Shown: positions 35,860 through 48,000 of the stretch, piece by piece
Layout: each line of letters begins with the position of its first letter
Numbering within the stretch: the stretch's first letter is position 1
Source: Sweltsa coloradensis
Lineage: Eukaryota > Arthropoda > Insecta > Plecoptera > Chloroperlidae
Reading direction: 5' to 3'
Length of the DNA stretch: 64,000 bases
Assembly (NCBI GenBank): GCA_024449915.1
Contig: JAMZAV010003219.1
Coordinates: 1-64,000, forward strand
Made by a program: the position numbers and the translations under genes
The notes under the pieces: generated by a model
Databases searched by the model: none
The model's input: only the letters and a program-made list of their open reading frames with translations
What the model was told of the DNA's origin: nothing

Positions 35860-38800
35860 CAGTTGATATCAATCAATTAATACGTAAATGTTGGTATCTG
35901 CTGATGCATGGGAGCTAACGAAGGTCGTGAAACAACATTCAAAGTTAAATAAGTACATTTTATTGTTTTCAATCCTCAATATAATATAATCGACTAGCCC
36001 GGGGATATGAACTACTTTACTCAATGCACATAACTTATGTGTTGATACAGGTTAAATCCCCGACAAGGACATATGTCAATTTCATTTCATTTCATTCCAT
36101 TTCCACATTGACCATGGCTTGATCTGTCTTCTCCACATCGCCTGGAAAAGAGTATAATTCAAAACTAACGATAAACCAAATTAATTGTACTCTGTGAGCT
36201 TAATTTTTCACGGACAATTCAGTGAAAATAATTTTAATTTGTTAAACCGAAAAGAGTTGAAATCAAATTAACATTTTTCAAAATGTCGATGAAAATGATA
36301 TTGTATATTTTTACCCTGAACAGGTTTTGTAATGTTTGAACTGGAATCTTGCAGGTTATAATAAAACGTAGTTATCAAAATTCAGAGGATAATATGTGCA
36401 GCAAAACTAATTTATGATCTTTGTTTTTGTAATGCACACATGCGTTAACATGGTGTTACAAATAAATAATAATTTTTCTTTTTTTGTTGTGTAAATTTTG
36501 TTATAACATTGAAAACCTTTCTCTTTTCCCCCCTTTTTTCCTTTTTATCAATTCCTCCTAGGAAGATCCGATTCAATATCCGATCTCATCGCTATTGTAG
36601 TATTGATTGATTGATTGTATTTTAATGTAATCTATTCAACCTAGGTAAGTATTTTCTCAACAGTCAACAATCAAATCTAGAAATATAACGAAGTAAATGT
36701 CACTGTACAAACAATTGATTTGAACGAGGACAAAGATAAGAGTGTTTCAAGACCTATTGTTAATGAATTGCAGCGTGGTTCTTTGTCTCATTGAGACATT
36801 ATTTTAGATTTGCATAAAGAGTTCACAGGGGTTTATGAGCTCGAGGCCTTGAGTTCGTTGGGAAACATGGGAGTTAACAACAAAACAAACATAACTTTAA
36901 CATTTCATTTTATTCGGCTAACAGATAAATCATCCATGAGATAAACTCGCAGGAGACAAAACAAACATAACATAACACAGACAGAAGGTAGACGCAACAA
37001 TACGACAGCTATGACCTAACACGTTAGGAAGCCAAGTGGAGGAAATTGTTAGTAATTACAATACACACAACGGAGATAAGAAACATATAATTTTGGTTTC
37101 AATGTCAAACAGCATAAAATGTTATTTCAAATGTATGTTAAACATTTCATTTTCTTCTACTATAAACAAAAATTTGGTTTTGCTTATTTATATCAGCTTT
37201 TGTGAATTACATTCTAAGTACTTGATTTACAAAAACTTTAGACAGTAAGAATTTAATAAGAAGAATATAGTGAGTGGACGAATAGAAGATAATACGTTTA
37301 ATTGTTGTTTATGATATATATATTATGGTGATTGAATGCAGTTCGCATATTTTACTTGACCTCACTTCGAAAATTAAAATAAAGAGAATTTCATAAAATG
37401 GTGTCATATCATCTCTAATATATTTCATTATTACAAATAATGGCATAATTTAATTATTTTAATTACAAATAGTGATTTTAGTCAGATTAAATTATGCATG
37501 GAATTTCGAGTTTAAGACAGCATAATTCTACAAATAGCTTAAAGATCACTTTCAAATCGTCACGTGACTGTATGTATTCTATTAAACTAACTGGAAATGG
37601 CAAAATAATTAAAAGGAGCGACGAGAGAGAAAAATTGAGAAAGCGTAAGATAATGCAATATGCATAAAGATTTTAAAGCATTGTTTGCGATAGTTGATCA
37701 TCAACTATTGTGTAGTTTATCGCTCTACTTATTGAAAAGACACAAGAGAGCAAACATCTTGAACGTGTAAATGGCAGACAAGCAATCAGAGAAGCGTGAT
37801 TTAATGTTAGTCACAAGAATTTAAGGATGTCAGTTTCGTTAGTCAAGTCAGCATGTGCGTGAATGAAATACAGAAAATAGCTCTACAATAGGTGAACAGT
37901 CTTGAATTTCTTCTCTTTACAGTTTATGTCAATTGAAAATTGTAAAACAAACACTAAGTTTTTTTAAAGTTAACATCATCATAACAAACTACTACCTAGC
38001 TTCAACCTACCGAAGAACTCGAGAATATAGTTTACATTCCAACTACTCAACTAATATTAGTCAGTTATAGAGTGGGTACAGGCTACTCAAAGTTTTCGAT
38101 TTGTTAGATTAATTTGTAAAACTACGAGTAATTCACGGAGAGTTGGCAAAAAGTGGTTTGTAAAACAAGTCTTTAATTCTCCACCAAACCTAGATTGAAT
38201 GTCGTGCAAATTGAACATTAAAATACAAATATTAAAAGAAAGTGACATTTGTTACCCTCCTGGTAAAACTCTTTAGGAACAAGATTAACCATAACATTAT
38301 ATACGAGAGTGTGAACCGATTTTATCACATTGGTTATAAAAGCATCCGTTATGAGTGAGAAACTAAAGAAGTCGGTTAGTTGGTAGTAGATTGTACAGTT
38401 AGAACCGCTGTATTCGTGTAAGGAATCTTTCTGCGTCTGTGGAAATGCCGATAAAGAATTGCAACAATCAATCAACTTTTACTATATTCTTATAATTTAA
38501 TAGTGAGTTTAGTAACCTTTCTGGGATCTATTCAATAATATTCGTATGTTGTGAAATCGCATCACAATGAGATTTGCACAAGCATAATGTATAAGGAATT
38601 GCTACTTAGGGTGTATCTGACATGTATTTTGGCCCGCTAGCATGCTAACAACAAAGATCAGGAAAGAAACTGACTTCGCATGCAGGAGGCAATGGGCTGT
38701 GAGCAGGCTAGTCATTACTTTTAAGTAAGCTAGCAGACCAAAATGTACAATTCAAATACTTCTTGGGGGTAAGACCAAAGATTAGTCACCCTACTGTGTT

Positions 38801-38938
38801 CTAGGAGTGTGTTTACGAGGTGACTAAAAGAGCCGAAATCGTTCAATGATAACATCGAAGTGAAGAATCTTACCAGAAAAAGTATTCCAAACATGCAAGA
38901 CTAATTGAGTATGACTGAATGCATTAATTTCGAGTGAC
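35860..38938. other. Three kilobases without a recognisable gene
   Basis: AT-rich DNA with a TTTCA microsatellite near 36080-36105 and TTGATTGATTGATTG near 36600. Open frames (for example 85 codons on - at 38218-38475) have no motif I can name. This region separates the receptor array from the 3' end of the cuticular protein gene. No polyadenylation signal for that gene could be fixed. Confidence 0.4.
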
Positions 38939-39014
38939 TTGCGATTAATTAATGCTATTCTTAAAAATAATTCTTTGGCCTTGCAGGTTTGTATGTTGCA
39001 CATGCGGGAGCCCC

Positions 39015-42000
39015 CTAGTGCTCTGCCTCTTCCTCCTGGTGGTGATGGTGTTGCTGCTGGGGTTGGTGCTGCTGCTGGCGGTGGTGGGGGTGGGGGGCGG
39101 TCTTGGAGACGACGGCCTTGAACCCGCTGTGCTTGTCGGCCGTGTAGTCGACCGTCCTGATCGACCCGTCAGCCTCCACCAGGCTGTACTGACCCTTGAC
39201 GACGTCACCGTCCCGCGTCTCGTGGTGGCTCTTGATGTCCCCGGTGTGGTAGTCGCTCACGCCGTACTTGTACGTGTACTTGGGGTACGCCTGCGGACAA
39301 ACGTGTTACAACGATTATGAGTATTAGTATTATTGTGATCTTTGGTTGGTTATCGCTCACTCGTCGATTACGTCGGGGCCTACAGGGTTGGCTTGGTCGG
39401 TTTGGTTTTATTTTCCCTCACAGTTATATGACTGAGTGGGTAGACTCTAAAAACGATTTTTTTTAAATATTTAAACAAACTACGTTTCGAAAAAGTGGTG
39501 TATTAGTCCACTTTTTTAACACTCCTGAACAATTTTTCTCAGATCCACACAATTTAACATTAGAAAATGTGCACAGTTCTTAAATTGATGTAAAAACTAA
39601 ACAAACATAAGATATAGTGAGTACGGGAGCATATTCCTTCCCAAAACTATAGACAAGCTCTCGCTGACGTCAGAAACAATAACGAATACGATGTGACAAC
39701 CCTCCCGTTTCTCCCCCTTGTCTGTGGCTGGTTCTGACTAGCGTGGGCTTCATCCCCACATCCACTAGGCTAGAGTGGCGCGTTATGACCTAACGGTTGG
39801 CGTGTACATTATAGTAAACTCCCTCGGTATATTCTCCGTCCTACGCTCCGCTGCGCCCGTCCTCACGAGACGTAACAACACTGACAGCCCAAGGTCATCA
39901 CGACCGGAACACTTTCCCGACCCAACTCGAGATTCCAGAAGGCGGTGGCCGAACAAAACCACGAGTCCCGGTTGATCGGTTTAACATCCGTTTCAATCTA
40001 ATTAGGTAACATTACTGTCGTTCAGTCAGAAACACACGACCTTCCGAGTTAAGTTTTTCGCTATTGGCAACCTTGATGTGTACGTGCTTTGTCTTACTCT
40101 TACTTACATTAAGAAACACTGAAATAATTGCGTATTTTTTAAAAGAAAGGTTGGATTTTTCTTTGAGAGTTTTCCCACTGTTTCGTCGTCCTGGCTCAGT
40201 GGAGACTTGTCTTATTAGGTCTGCGCGACACATGGCGACTAATTAGTAGATGCCTGAATTATGATCTATGGTTGTCGACTGAGCCATAGAACTAATATTG
40301 TATTTACTAAAATCAAATAACAACTAGAGCAAACACAATATAATAATTAGCAAACCTTATATTCGTTTCAGTGGGATCGTCTATAAATCAATTTTTTCTT
40401 TTCTTTTTTTCTTTTTCTTTTTGATAATTTTTTTCTTTCTCTCTTTCTTTCTTTCTTTTTTTCTTTTCAATAATTAATTGTATTTAATATCCTTCTTGAA
40501 TTTGTTAACAAAATTATTTTTGTTTTTAATCCATTGTTGTTGAAATAGTATTTTAAATATTTCCTTAGCTGTAGTTCATTGTTGTGTCTGCATGTATGTT
40601 ATTAGATTTTGTTGACCTTGTAAATCAGTTTTTTAACTGAATAGGATAGAGACGTTAAATAAAGAAATAGCTAAATGTATTCCGAAGTGTCTTCAGTAAC
40701 TGGTTAACAATGTTCACAATGACACAATCTTAGTTTTAACTATGGTTCCAACAATGTTCCGACAATTACATAATATCAATTGTGTTTTTTACTATTCTCT
40801 CCTAATTACTGTTATTCGTCCCCCCCCCCCCTCCCCCTACCGGTAAAATAAATAACTTATTATCTCTTGAAAAACTCCCCTTTGTCACTTCAAACACATT
40901 TTTCTGTGACTTTGAAAACTCTTCCGAAATTTAATTTTTAATTTTGATTAATTTGCTCATATCATATTTATTACAACCAAATGGGATGATCATTGCAAAC
41001 ACAAATCAATACGAAGATAGAACTCACGATATGAGTAAGCACAAGAAATTTTATTGATGAAACGTTGCCCTGACAGGATCGAAAAGGAAACTGTTATGTG
41101 AGTGTTCTCGTGATAATTAAGGTGAGCTAGTTGAGTCGGTCGAGTAGCTCTCTACGTGCATACTTCTGAAAGTGCAGAAGGTGCGCCAAGTCTACGCTAG
41201 AGTGCGTCAGTAGTAAACAACAGCAGCGCTTTCTATCAGAGACACGGCGAACTAGAGACACTAATGACCGGTCTTACCTATTACACTAATTTATTCATTA
41301 TGTCATTACGTTACGCTAGTTTTATAATAGGTTAGAAGTCTCACACGCTAAGTAAGCTTTGTTTACATGCGGATTGTGACAGTGAATAGGCAATTAATCA
41401 TGACTTTACACCAGGACAGGTCAAGTTTTTACTGGGATGTGCCACGTTAAATTAATCAAATTAAGGATTGATACTTGTATTGGGAGTAGATTAAATTGGG
41501 AAGATGGTAGAAGATCCGGAAGATATTGAGGGACTTGGTAAACATAGAATATCAGATGAAGAGGAGGTTGAAGTTGCTTTAGGTCTCGGTACCCCGCAAC
41601 CAAAAAAAATAGCTCCAGTCATTAGAGCTTAATTGCTGAATGATAATTTTTGGGAAATTTTTAAAATGGGGATTTTTTTTAAATCAAGGAATTTAAATTT
41701 TCTATTTAGATTTTGTATGATTTAAACTCCTCCTATAACACTCGCTTGACGACGTCGTTATAGTTTACTCCCTGATTTGCTGTTCCTGATTTTTGGCAAA
41801 CCTCATATTTGCTTGAGTGAGATCGTCTAATAAATCAGTTTTTTCTTTTCGTTTTTCTTTTTTGATGATTTGTTTTCTTTTTTCTTTTCCTTTCTTTTCC
41901 TTTTCTTTTTTCCCCACACCTTTTTTATATTTTATTCATTATTTAATTGCTTAATATCGTTATTAAATTTGTTACCAAAATTGTGTAGTTCATTGTTGTG

Positions 42001-45000
42001 TCTGCATCTATGTAATTAGATTTATTTATTTCTCGATTTGGTAAGTCGGGAAACACTCCCGTAGGTGTAATTGTTATTATTAAGACGTCCACCTAGAATG
42101 TGGCCCGAGACCCGTGGTTCGAATCCCTGTTGGGGCGGACTTTTTTAATTTCTGAATTGTACTAAATAATAATTTATTTAGTTGTCCTCCTTTGTAAAAC
42201 AGTTTTTTAAATGAAAAGGATAGACGTTAAATAAACAAATAAAACTAAATGATTGGTGAACCGTGATTGACTCACGTAGTAGTCGATGGCGTGTTCCTCG
42301 TCGTGAGCTGGCGCAAGTGCCGCCTCCGCGTGACCTTCCTCCTGGCCGCTCCCGCCCCCGTACCCGCCACCGTACCCGGCCCCGTACCCGGCCGCCTCCT
42401 GCTGCTGCTGGTGGTCGTATCTGTCCAGAGTCTCCAGCCCTGTTGACTCACTCCGTACCCCGAGTAGACGGGGAAGGCGCGCACGGCAGCCAGGGTGGAC
42501 AGCAGCGCCAGGGTGATCTAGAAGATAGGGGATGGTTCAATTATAGTTCGTCCGTTACAGTTGGAGAATTTGGAAATCCTCAAAGGGAAAAAAAGACCAA
42601 GATTTGTTCACACCTCGTGACAAGGGTTATTTCTCTGGTCACCGGGAAATAGTCTCGGAGGTCCCAGTGATTGAATATCTATTATAATGAATAGCAAACC
42701 CGTCGCCAAATCACTTAGTTTGGTTTCCATTATTGCGCTTCATTGGTTTGCCAAAGAGGCGCACAATGAAACTTCAGCCGGGGCAACATTGACGACGGTC
42801 AGCGAAGACTGAATTTTAAATTACAACCCTCGTAATTTGGGTTTTAACAAGTGGCTTACATGTTCCCGCGGTGTCGGCGAAAAAAAAGCGAAATTCGTCA
42901 AATGTAAACGGACGAACTATATCTGGTGGTACATTGTTCGAGGTCTAAACTCTCCATAACAAAACTACACGGCTTCAGTTCCTCCAACTCCATCTGGGCC
43001 CGGGGTGGAGCTAGACCTGAGCATGACTCTGCTAATCGTAAAGGGCGAGGAAAGAGATAAAGGCCATCTCGCAAACCTCAGTTAGTATTTAAAGGGGTAT
43101 TTAACCGCTAAACTCAAAAAATATATTTCATCAGCTAACTGTTGAATTAGCAAAATTCCAGAAAAATTATTGGGCCACCTGGGCCTCCAAAAAATTGTAA
43201 AAACATGACATTTTCGAGTAGTCCATCGGCCAAAAATTCCCATAAGAAATAACATGGGGACGATCTTTTGTCCGGACCTTGGAGGATTTTGATCAAAAAA
43301 AATTGGCCATTATTGACATACTCTATAGGCCTAGCCTTTTCTGTAAATTTTCTTTTAAAAATTATTTATTTTTGTTTAAAAACAAAAATTTTTGGGGTTT
43401 TTCCCTTTTTTTGGGGGGGTTTTTTTACCCCCAAACTAAACTTTGCCTCCCCCCCTTTCCCTTTATTTTTTTAATAACCCCCAATTTTTTAAAATTTAAA
43501 TTTTTTTTTTTTCCTTTAAGTTGCATTCAGAAAAGTGATGGTGGGATCTGGACACGCGACTGGAAGGGGTGAGGGGTGGGGGTTAAAATGTTCAAATTTG
43601 TAAATATAATCAAATATTTCTCATTTTTTCTACAATTCTAAATTGTTTTAATTATTTTTAGCTTTGAAACACTATATTTAACTTATATATTTCAATAAAT
43701 CATTAAATTGACCGCCATATTGGATTCAAAATGGCGGAAATAATTATTTCTTAAAATTCCGCACATAGTCGTGTGGGATTTCAGATTAAAGGTATTTAAC
43801 GTGCTCAATATGGATAAGAGAACTGTTTCATGTCATGGTTATCACTAAAAGTACCAATATCGACATTGATTTGAATTGTAGACCAGTGTCCTACCGATTT
43901 CTTCAAAAATACATTAATTTTATGTTGCCATTGCCAATATTTTAGTTATTTTTTTTTACTGCAGAGTACAAATGAATGACCTGGCATTATGATAGAGTAA
44001 AATGACATCCAACAAAATTTAAGTTCAATATATTTTTCCAATATATTTCAATACATTTTGATTTAGCACAAGAACATCGTACTATATTCAACAGTTCTTC
44101 AGGCACGCAAGGGATGTCACACATTACTGGCTCATACGATTTATCATCCATCTATAGTCCATCCAAAATCTGTTACTGGTGGTATAAGAGGGTTTGCAAC
44201 ATGCGATTGCCCATGCCACCAAATCAATGCTTGATAATGAGCTCTTCTGATAGCTGGGCGTAGTGCAGCTTGAGTCGGTTGGCATAACTTATGCCTTATA
44301 CTTGCTTTTAAGTAAAAAATACAAACAACCAACATAAACACCATCGTTTATCACGTAGAGTATTTATTTTGGGCACTCGCAAGTACACAGAGCATTATGT
44401 ATTCTTCAAGGACTCGATAGGTTTCTTCTCCAATAATTGTTTTTGTTCTACCTAGTGATGCAAGGGCTTCCAGGACATTGTCATCAGCATCTACAAACCT
44501 GTTCCAGAAACTGGTCTTAGATTTACCAGAAAATGAACCAGTAATGTCAGCTCCAGAAAGAGAATGCATTCCGAGTAAAGCAACAACTCGTTTTTGTCCC
44601 AATGCTTCAGAAATTTTTCGTAATGAAATTAGGCGTTGTTTAAATTCTGTTAAAACCAGATAAGAATCTTTTGGGAGTTGTGAATGTCGATGTGTAGCCA
44701 ACACTAGAACGTCAGTGTCTGGAGTGATAATAGTCAAGAACTGAGCCCCTCTTTCGGTTGCATGAAGTGCATGGAGAATGATTGTCGTGTCGGCCTCTTC
44801 TTGAGAAATGCTTTTGTCGACATGAAGTTTTAGTGGCTTTTGCAATGTTCTGGTAAGAAACAATACTTTTTCATTCAAGTCTGTAGCCATTTTTAATATA
44901 CTTTTTACTCAATGATCTGTAATCGAATCTTTATTTTGAAATGGGACATAAGTTTGTTTAGAGGGACGATTTTATTAATTGGTGAGGTTCTATTTGTACT

Positions 45001-48000
45001 GAATGGGGGCTTTCCCAGCTGCCGTTTTGTTTTTGTGATTTATTTTTTATAGCGATTTCTCAACATACGTATCAAATACAACATGAACCTCTGAGAAACT
45101 CCCATACTTTGAAAATATTCTTACAAAACTGATCTGCCAAATCTGAAATTGTCCTGGTGTCCTTTGCAAGCTTTATTGCGTGTATTTCTGCCATTCCAAC
45201 TCCCAACTGATATTTCAGAGATGGGATTATCATTTGGATTTGGAGATTCTGTATCGACATCTTGCAGCTCTTTGGATGCGTGGTCTTCCAAATGATGCGT
45301 TAGCTTCCTTTGATTGAACGTGGTTCATGGTCCATTCATTTCCAAACATACTGCATGGAACAGCAGATAGCTCGTATTTACCAATTTGTTTCTTTAAGAT
45401 TTTATTTTGGCAGAGAATGACATAGAACAACAAGACGATTGAAAAGCTTCCTGTCTTCTTTTAATTGAACAACACCCTGTTTGGTTTTTACTTTTACTTT
45501 ATTTGACAAAGTCTTACACAGCCTCAACTTGTTTTGTGGAACTGTATCCCACAAATTAACAGTCATCAATGATACGTTCACGAACAAATTTCTGATAGTG
45601 CGCTATAGACCAAGGTCAGGCACATCATGCAACCGAAAGAGCGCCTCAGTCCTTGACTATCTTCACTCAAGACACTGGAAGTTCTAGTGTTGGCTAAAAA
45701 CATCGATGTTCACAACTCCCTGAAACATTCTTATCTGGTTTTAACAGAGGTTAAACACGTCGAATTTCAATACGACAAAATTCTGAAGCAATGGGACAAA
45801 AAGAGTTGCTGCTTTACTTGAAATGCATTCTCTTTCTGGAGCTGACATAACTGGTTCATTTTCTGGCAAATCTAAGATTAGTTTCTGGAACAGGTTTGTA
45901 GATGCTGATGACAATGTCCTCGAAGCCCTTGCATCACTAGGTAGAACAAAAACAATTATTGGAAAAGAAACCTATCGAGTCCTTGAAGAATATATAATGC
46001 TCTGTGTACTTGCGAGTGCCCAAAATAAATACTTTACATAAACGATGGTGTTTATGTTGGTTGTTTGTATTTTTTACTTAAAAGCAAGTATAAGGCATAA
46101 GTATGCCACCGACTCAAGCTGCACTACGCCCAGCTATCAGAAGAGCTCATTATCAAGCATTGATTTGGTGGCATGGGCAATCGCATGTTGCAAACCCTCT
46201 TATACCACCAGTAACAGATTTTGGATGGACTATAGATGATGATAAATCGTATGAGCCAGTAATGTGTGGACATCCCTTGCGTGCCTGAAGAACTGTTGAA
46301 TATAGTACGATGTTCTTGTGCTAAATCAAAAATGTATTGAAATATATTGGAAAAATATATTGAACTTAAATTTTGTTGGATGTCATTTTACTCTATCATA
46401 ATGCCAGGTCATACATTTGTACTCTGCAGTAAAAAAATAACTAAAATATTGGCAATGGCAACATGAAATTAATGTATATTATGAAGAAATCGGTATAGAA
46501 CACTGGTCTACAAGTCAAATCAATGTCGATATGGTACTTTTAGTGATAACCATGACCATGAAACAGTTCTCTTATCCATATTGAGACGTTAAATACCTTT
46601 AATCTGATATCCCACACGACTATGTGCGGAATTCTAAGAAATAATTATTTCCGCCATTTTGAATTTAATATGGCGGTCAATTTAATGATTTATTGAAATA
46701 TATAAGTTAAATAAAGTGTTTAAAAGCTAAAAATAATTAAAACAATTTAGACATTGGTGAAAAAATGAGAAAAATATTTGATTATATTTACAAAATTTGG
46801 ACATTTTAACCCCCACCCCTCACCCCTTCCAGTCGCGTTGTCCTAGATCCCCACCATCACTTTTCTGAATCAGTACTTCACAAGGAAAAAAATGATACCA
46901 CTCTCAGTACTCTATCACAAAATTGCACACGGGACCCACAAATATCATGATAAGAGAACCCACTATTGACGACTTCTTCGACGACGACCATGACAACACG
47001 AACGATGACATAGACGATGACGACCACAATGTGGAACCCTTTTTCTCCCCCTATCCGTAACTGGTTCTGACCAGCATGGGCTCCTCCTCCCTATATTCCA
47101 TAGACTAGATTGGCGCATTATGACCTAACGGTTGACGAGCTCCTAATTCCAAATAAACCACAATAAACAGTTTATAGATAACATTTTATTGATTGATTGT
47201 TAGCTTAGGTTGTGTTGTGTCTGTTAAATCTGAAGGTAAGACACTTCAAACGATGCTTGTGAAGTTGTGGAGAATCTGTCCACCAGATCCAGCAATGCAA
47301 GTGGCCTTGGTCTTGAGTGCACGCGCACCTAACTAAGAGAACAGTCACCGTGCAGCGTCTTCTGATACTATCGCTCGTCATCGCAGTAACAGATGTGACA
47401 GGAAGAAAAACTTTCCCCTCAGCTTGAGCATATTATAGCTAGCACGTTCCTCGCAACATACTGCCAAGAGATGCATTTCTATTTCTGTTATTGTTTCGAA
47501 GACTATGGCATAACTTACTTTTGATTAGCTAATAAAGGAAAGTGAAAACAATTTAATTTAAAAGAGCAATTCGTTTTTAAACATGAATCAACTATAGTGA
47601 TTTTGTCAAGAGTAAGACTTACCATGCAAAGTGAAGTAATAAAAAATTGTGAGAACATCTTCAAATTTTATTTTATTTTGCTAACATTTATACAAACATG
47701 ATTTACATTTTACGAATATTTAGATATAAAACTTAGTCGAAGGGTTTCTGGCTTTTGGGGAAATAAACTGTAATTTGAAAATTATGCTCGGCAGTAAGGC
47801 TAATTGATGAAATTCAAAACATATCAAGATTTGAAATTAATATTTACAAAAATTTGAAATTGTAATAATTTCTTCTTGAACAAAACCTTGGAATGCTAGC
47901 GTTTGGAAATGTCTGAATTTCTCCGCAATAGAAATGAACATTAATATTATATTACTGCTAATGAACTAGTATAAATTTCATTCGAGTATGAAAAGCGTAA

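Larger units (their letters stand above)
43527..46870. mobile_element. 3.3-kb foldback element with arms of about 1.25 kb
   Basis: The left arm (about 43527-44790) and right arm (about 45600-46870) are inverted copies. For example, attcagaaaagtgatggtgg near 43526 pairs with the complement near 46870, and the GGGGTGAGGGGTGGGGGTT block occurs in both. The arms include non-coding DNA and the 3' half of a coding region, so it may be two copies in inverted orientation rather than a classic foldback. It sits in intron 1 of the cuticular gene. Confidence 0.75.

Noticed and set aside
38945..39320. Long + strand and alternate - strand frames over the RR-2 exon
   Set aside because: Shadows of the cuticular protein exon; Leu/Val-rich and Arg/Thr-rich compositions come from reading GC-rich codons out of frame.
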